This document shows, piece after piece, positions 63,796 to 64,000 of a DNA stretch of 64,000 nt. Source of the DNA: Tardiphaga sp. P9-11. GTDB lineage: Bacteria; Pseudomonadota; Alphaproteobacteria; Rhizobiales; Xanthobacteraceae. The notes beneath the pieces were generated by a model that ran no database searches, was not told the DNA's origin, and worked only from the letters and a program-made list of their open reading frames with translations. The position numbers and the translations under genes are program-made. Every line of letters starts with the position of its first letter. The first letter of the stretch is position 1. The stretch is from assembly GCF_008329525.1 (NCBI RefSeq), contig NZ_NPKQ01000005.1, positions 310,001 to 374,000 on the forward strand, in the 5' to 3' direction.

Positions 63796-64000
63796 ATGCA
63801 CAAGAAACTTCTTGCCGCCCTCACAGCGATGGCTCTTTCGACAGTGGCTGTGACGGCTGTTCCCGCCGTCAGTGCTGAGTCGCTGGATGCCACGACCCTT
63901 AACACCATCAAATCGCAGTTCGGCAGGCTCATGGAATTAGCCAACAAGCACGATTTCAAGGCTTTGCATGAGATGTTCTGGCAATCGCCCTCGACCCTGT
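63796..64000 (+). CDS. exported NTF2/SnoaL-like protein, 5' part
   Basis: 68 codons are visible before the right edge. The ATG at 63796 begins a signal peptide (MHKKLLAALTAMALSTVAV, cleavage after VSA). The mature part, SLDATTLNTIKSQFGRLMELANKHDFKALHEMFWQSPSTL, resembles the first helix and strand of SnoaL/DUF4440-type proteins. The assignment is tentative because the rest lies outside the window. Confidence 0.55.
   Translation, partial: MHKKLLAALTAMALSTVAVTAVPAVSAESLDATTLNTIKSQFGRLMELANKHDFKALHEMFWQSPSTL

Overview
The window looks like a chromosomal segment of a GC-rich alphaproteobacterium of the Bradyrhizobium/Rhodopseudomonas/Afipia/Tardiphaga group (Nitrobacteraceae). Four things point there: an FnrN/AadR-type oxygen regulator with FixK-like boxes, a class I FBPase paired with a CbbR-type regulator, DUF3551 and other small proteins usual in that group, and dense interspersed palindromic repeats. 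No tRNA, rRNA, CRISPR array, transposase or phage gene was recognised. Assignments rest on motif reading and memory of families; no database search was possible.

Layout. 1-5.6 kb: tail of a LysR regulator, an HPP-CBS membrane protein, an oxygen-sensing FnrN-type regulator with two FNR boxes, and phosphoglucomutase. 5.8-20.9 kb: a catabolic block. It holds an SsuABC-like ABC operon with its own GntR regulator, a divergent FAH-family hydrolase and a cyclase-family hydrolase, a complete Liv-type ABC operon with a fused LivM-LivG, an SDR with a divergent MarR regulator and a clear operator, then an IlvD/Edd dehydratase and an RraA-like protein. 20.9-21.6 kb: non-coding repeats, including a structured element behind a strong promoter. 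21.6-27.2 kb: hemE and hemF (divergent, with an FNR-like box between them), heme oxygenase, and cbbR divergent from fbp.

27.3-34.2 kb: a ThDP enzyme, an MhqO/MhqD-like dioxygenase-hydrolase pair with a divergent LysR, a Bug-type binding protein and an EamA transporter. 34.5-41.3 kb: a chemoreceptor, then an iron-uptake group (TonB receptor, PepSY membrane protein, small membrane protein) and a second EamA transporter. 41.3-49.5 kb: single genes for small-molecule or stress functions (YbaK, CMD-family protein, serine hydrolase, oxalate-decarboxylase-like bicupin, secreted hydrolase, PhzF, methyltransferase, CspA). 49.5-52.1 kb: a CHASE2 nucleotide cyclase with a FecR-domain protein. 52.5-60.1 kb: purA, a membrane-anchored unknown, a secreted-looking VOC protein, small proteins, an HWE kinase, an EipA-like protein and a phosphatase-peptidase-like fusion. 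60.2-64 kb: an AraC regulator, two alpha/beta hydrolases, a frameshifted DUF302 gene and the start of a secreted NTF2-like protein.

The most distinctive points are the two-domain protein at 59106-60131, the promoter-led structured repeat near 21.05-21.59 kb, a family of nested palindromes placed just after plus-strand stop codons, the 48-bp inverted repeat between the binding-protein and FAH genes, and a nucleotide cyclase lacking the usual substrate-selecting lysine.
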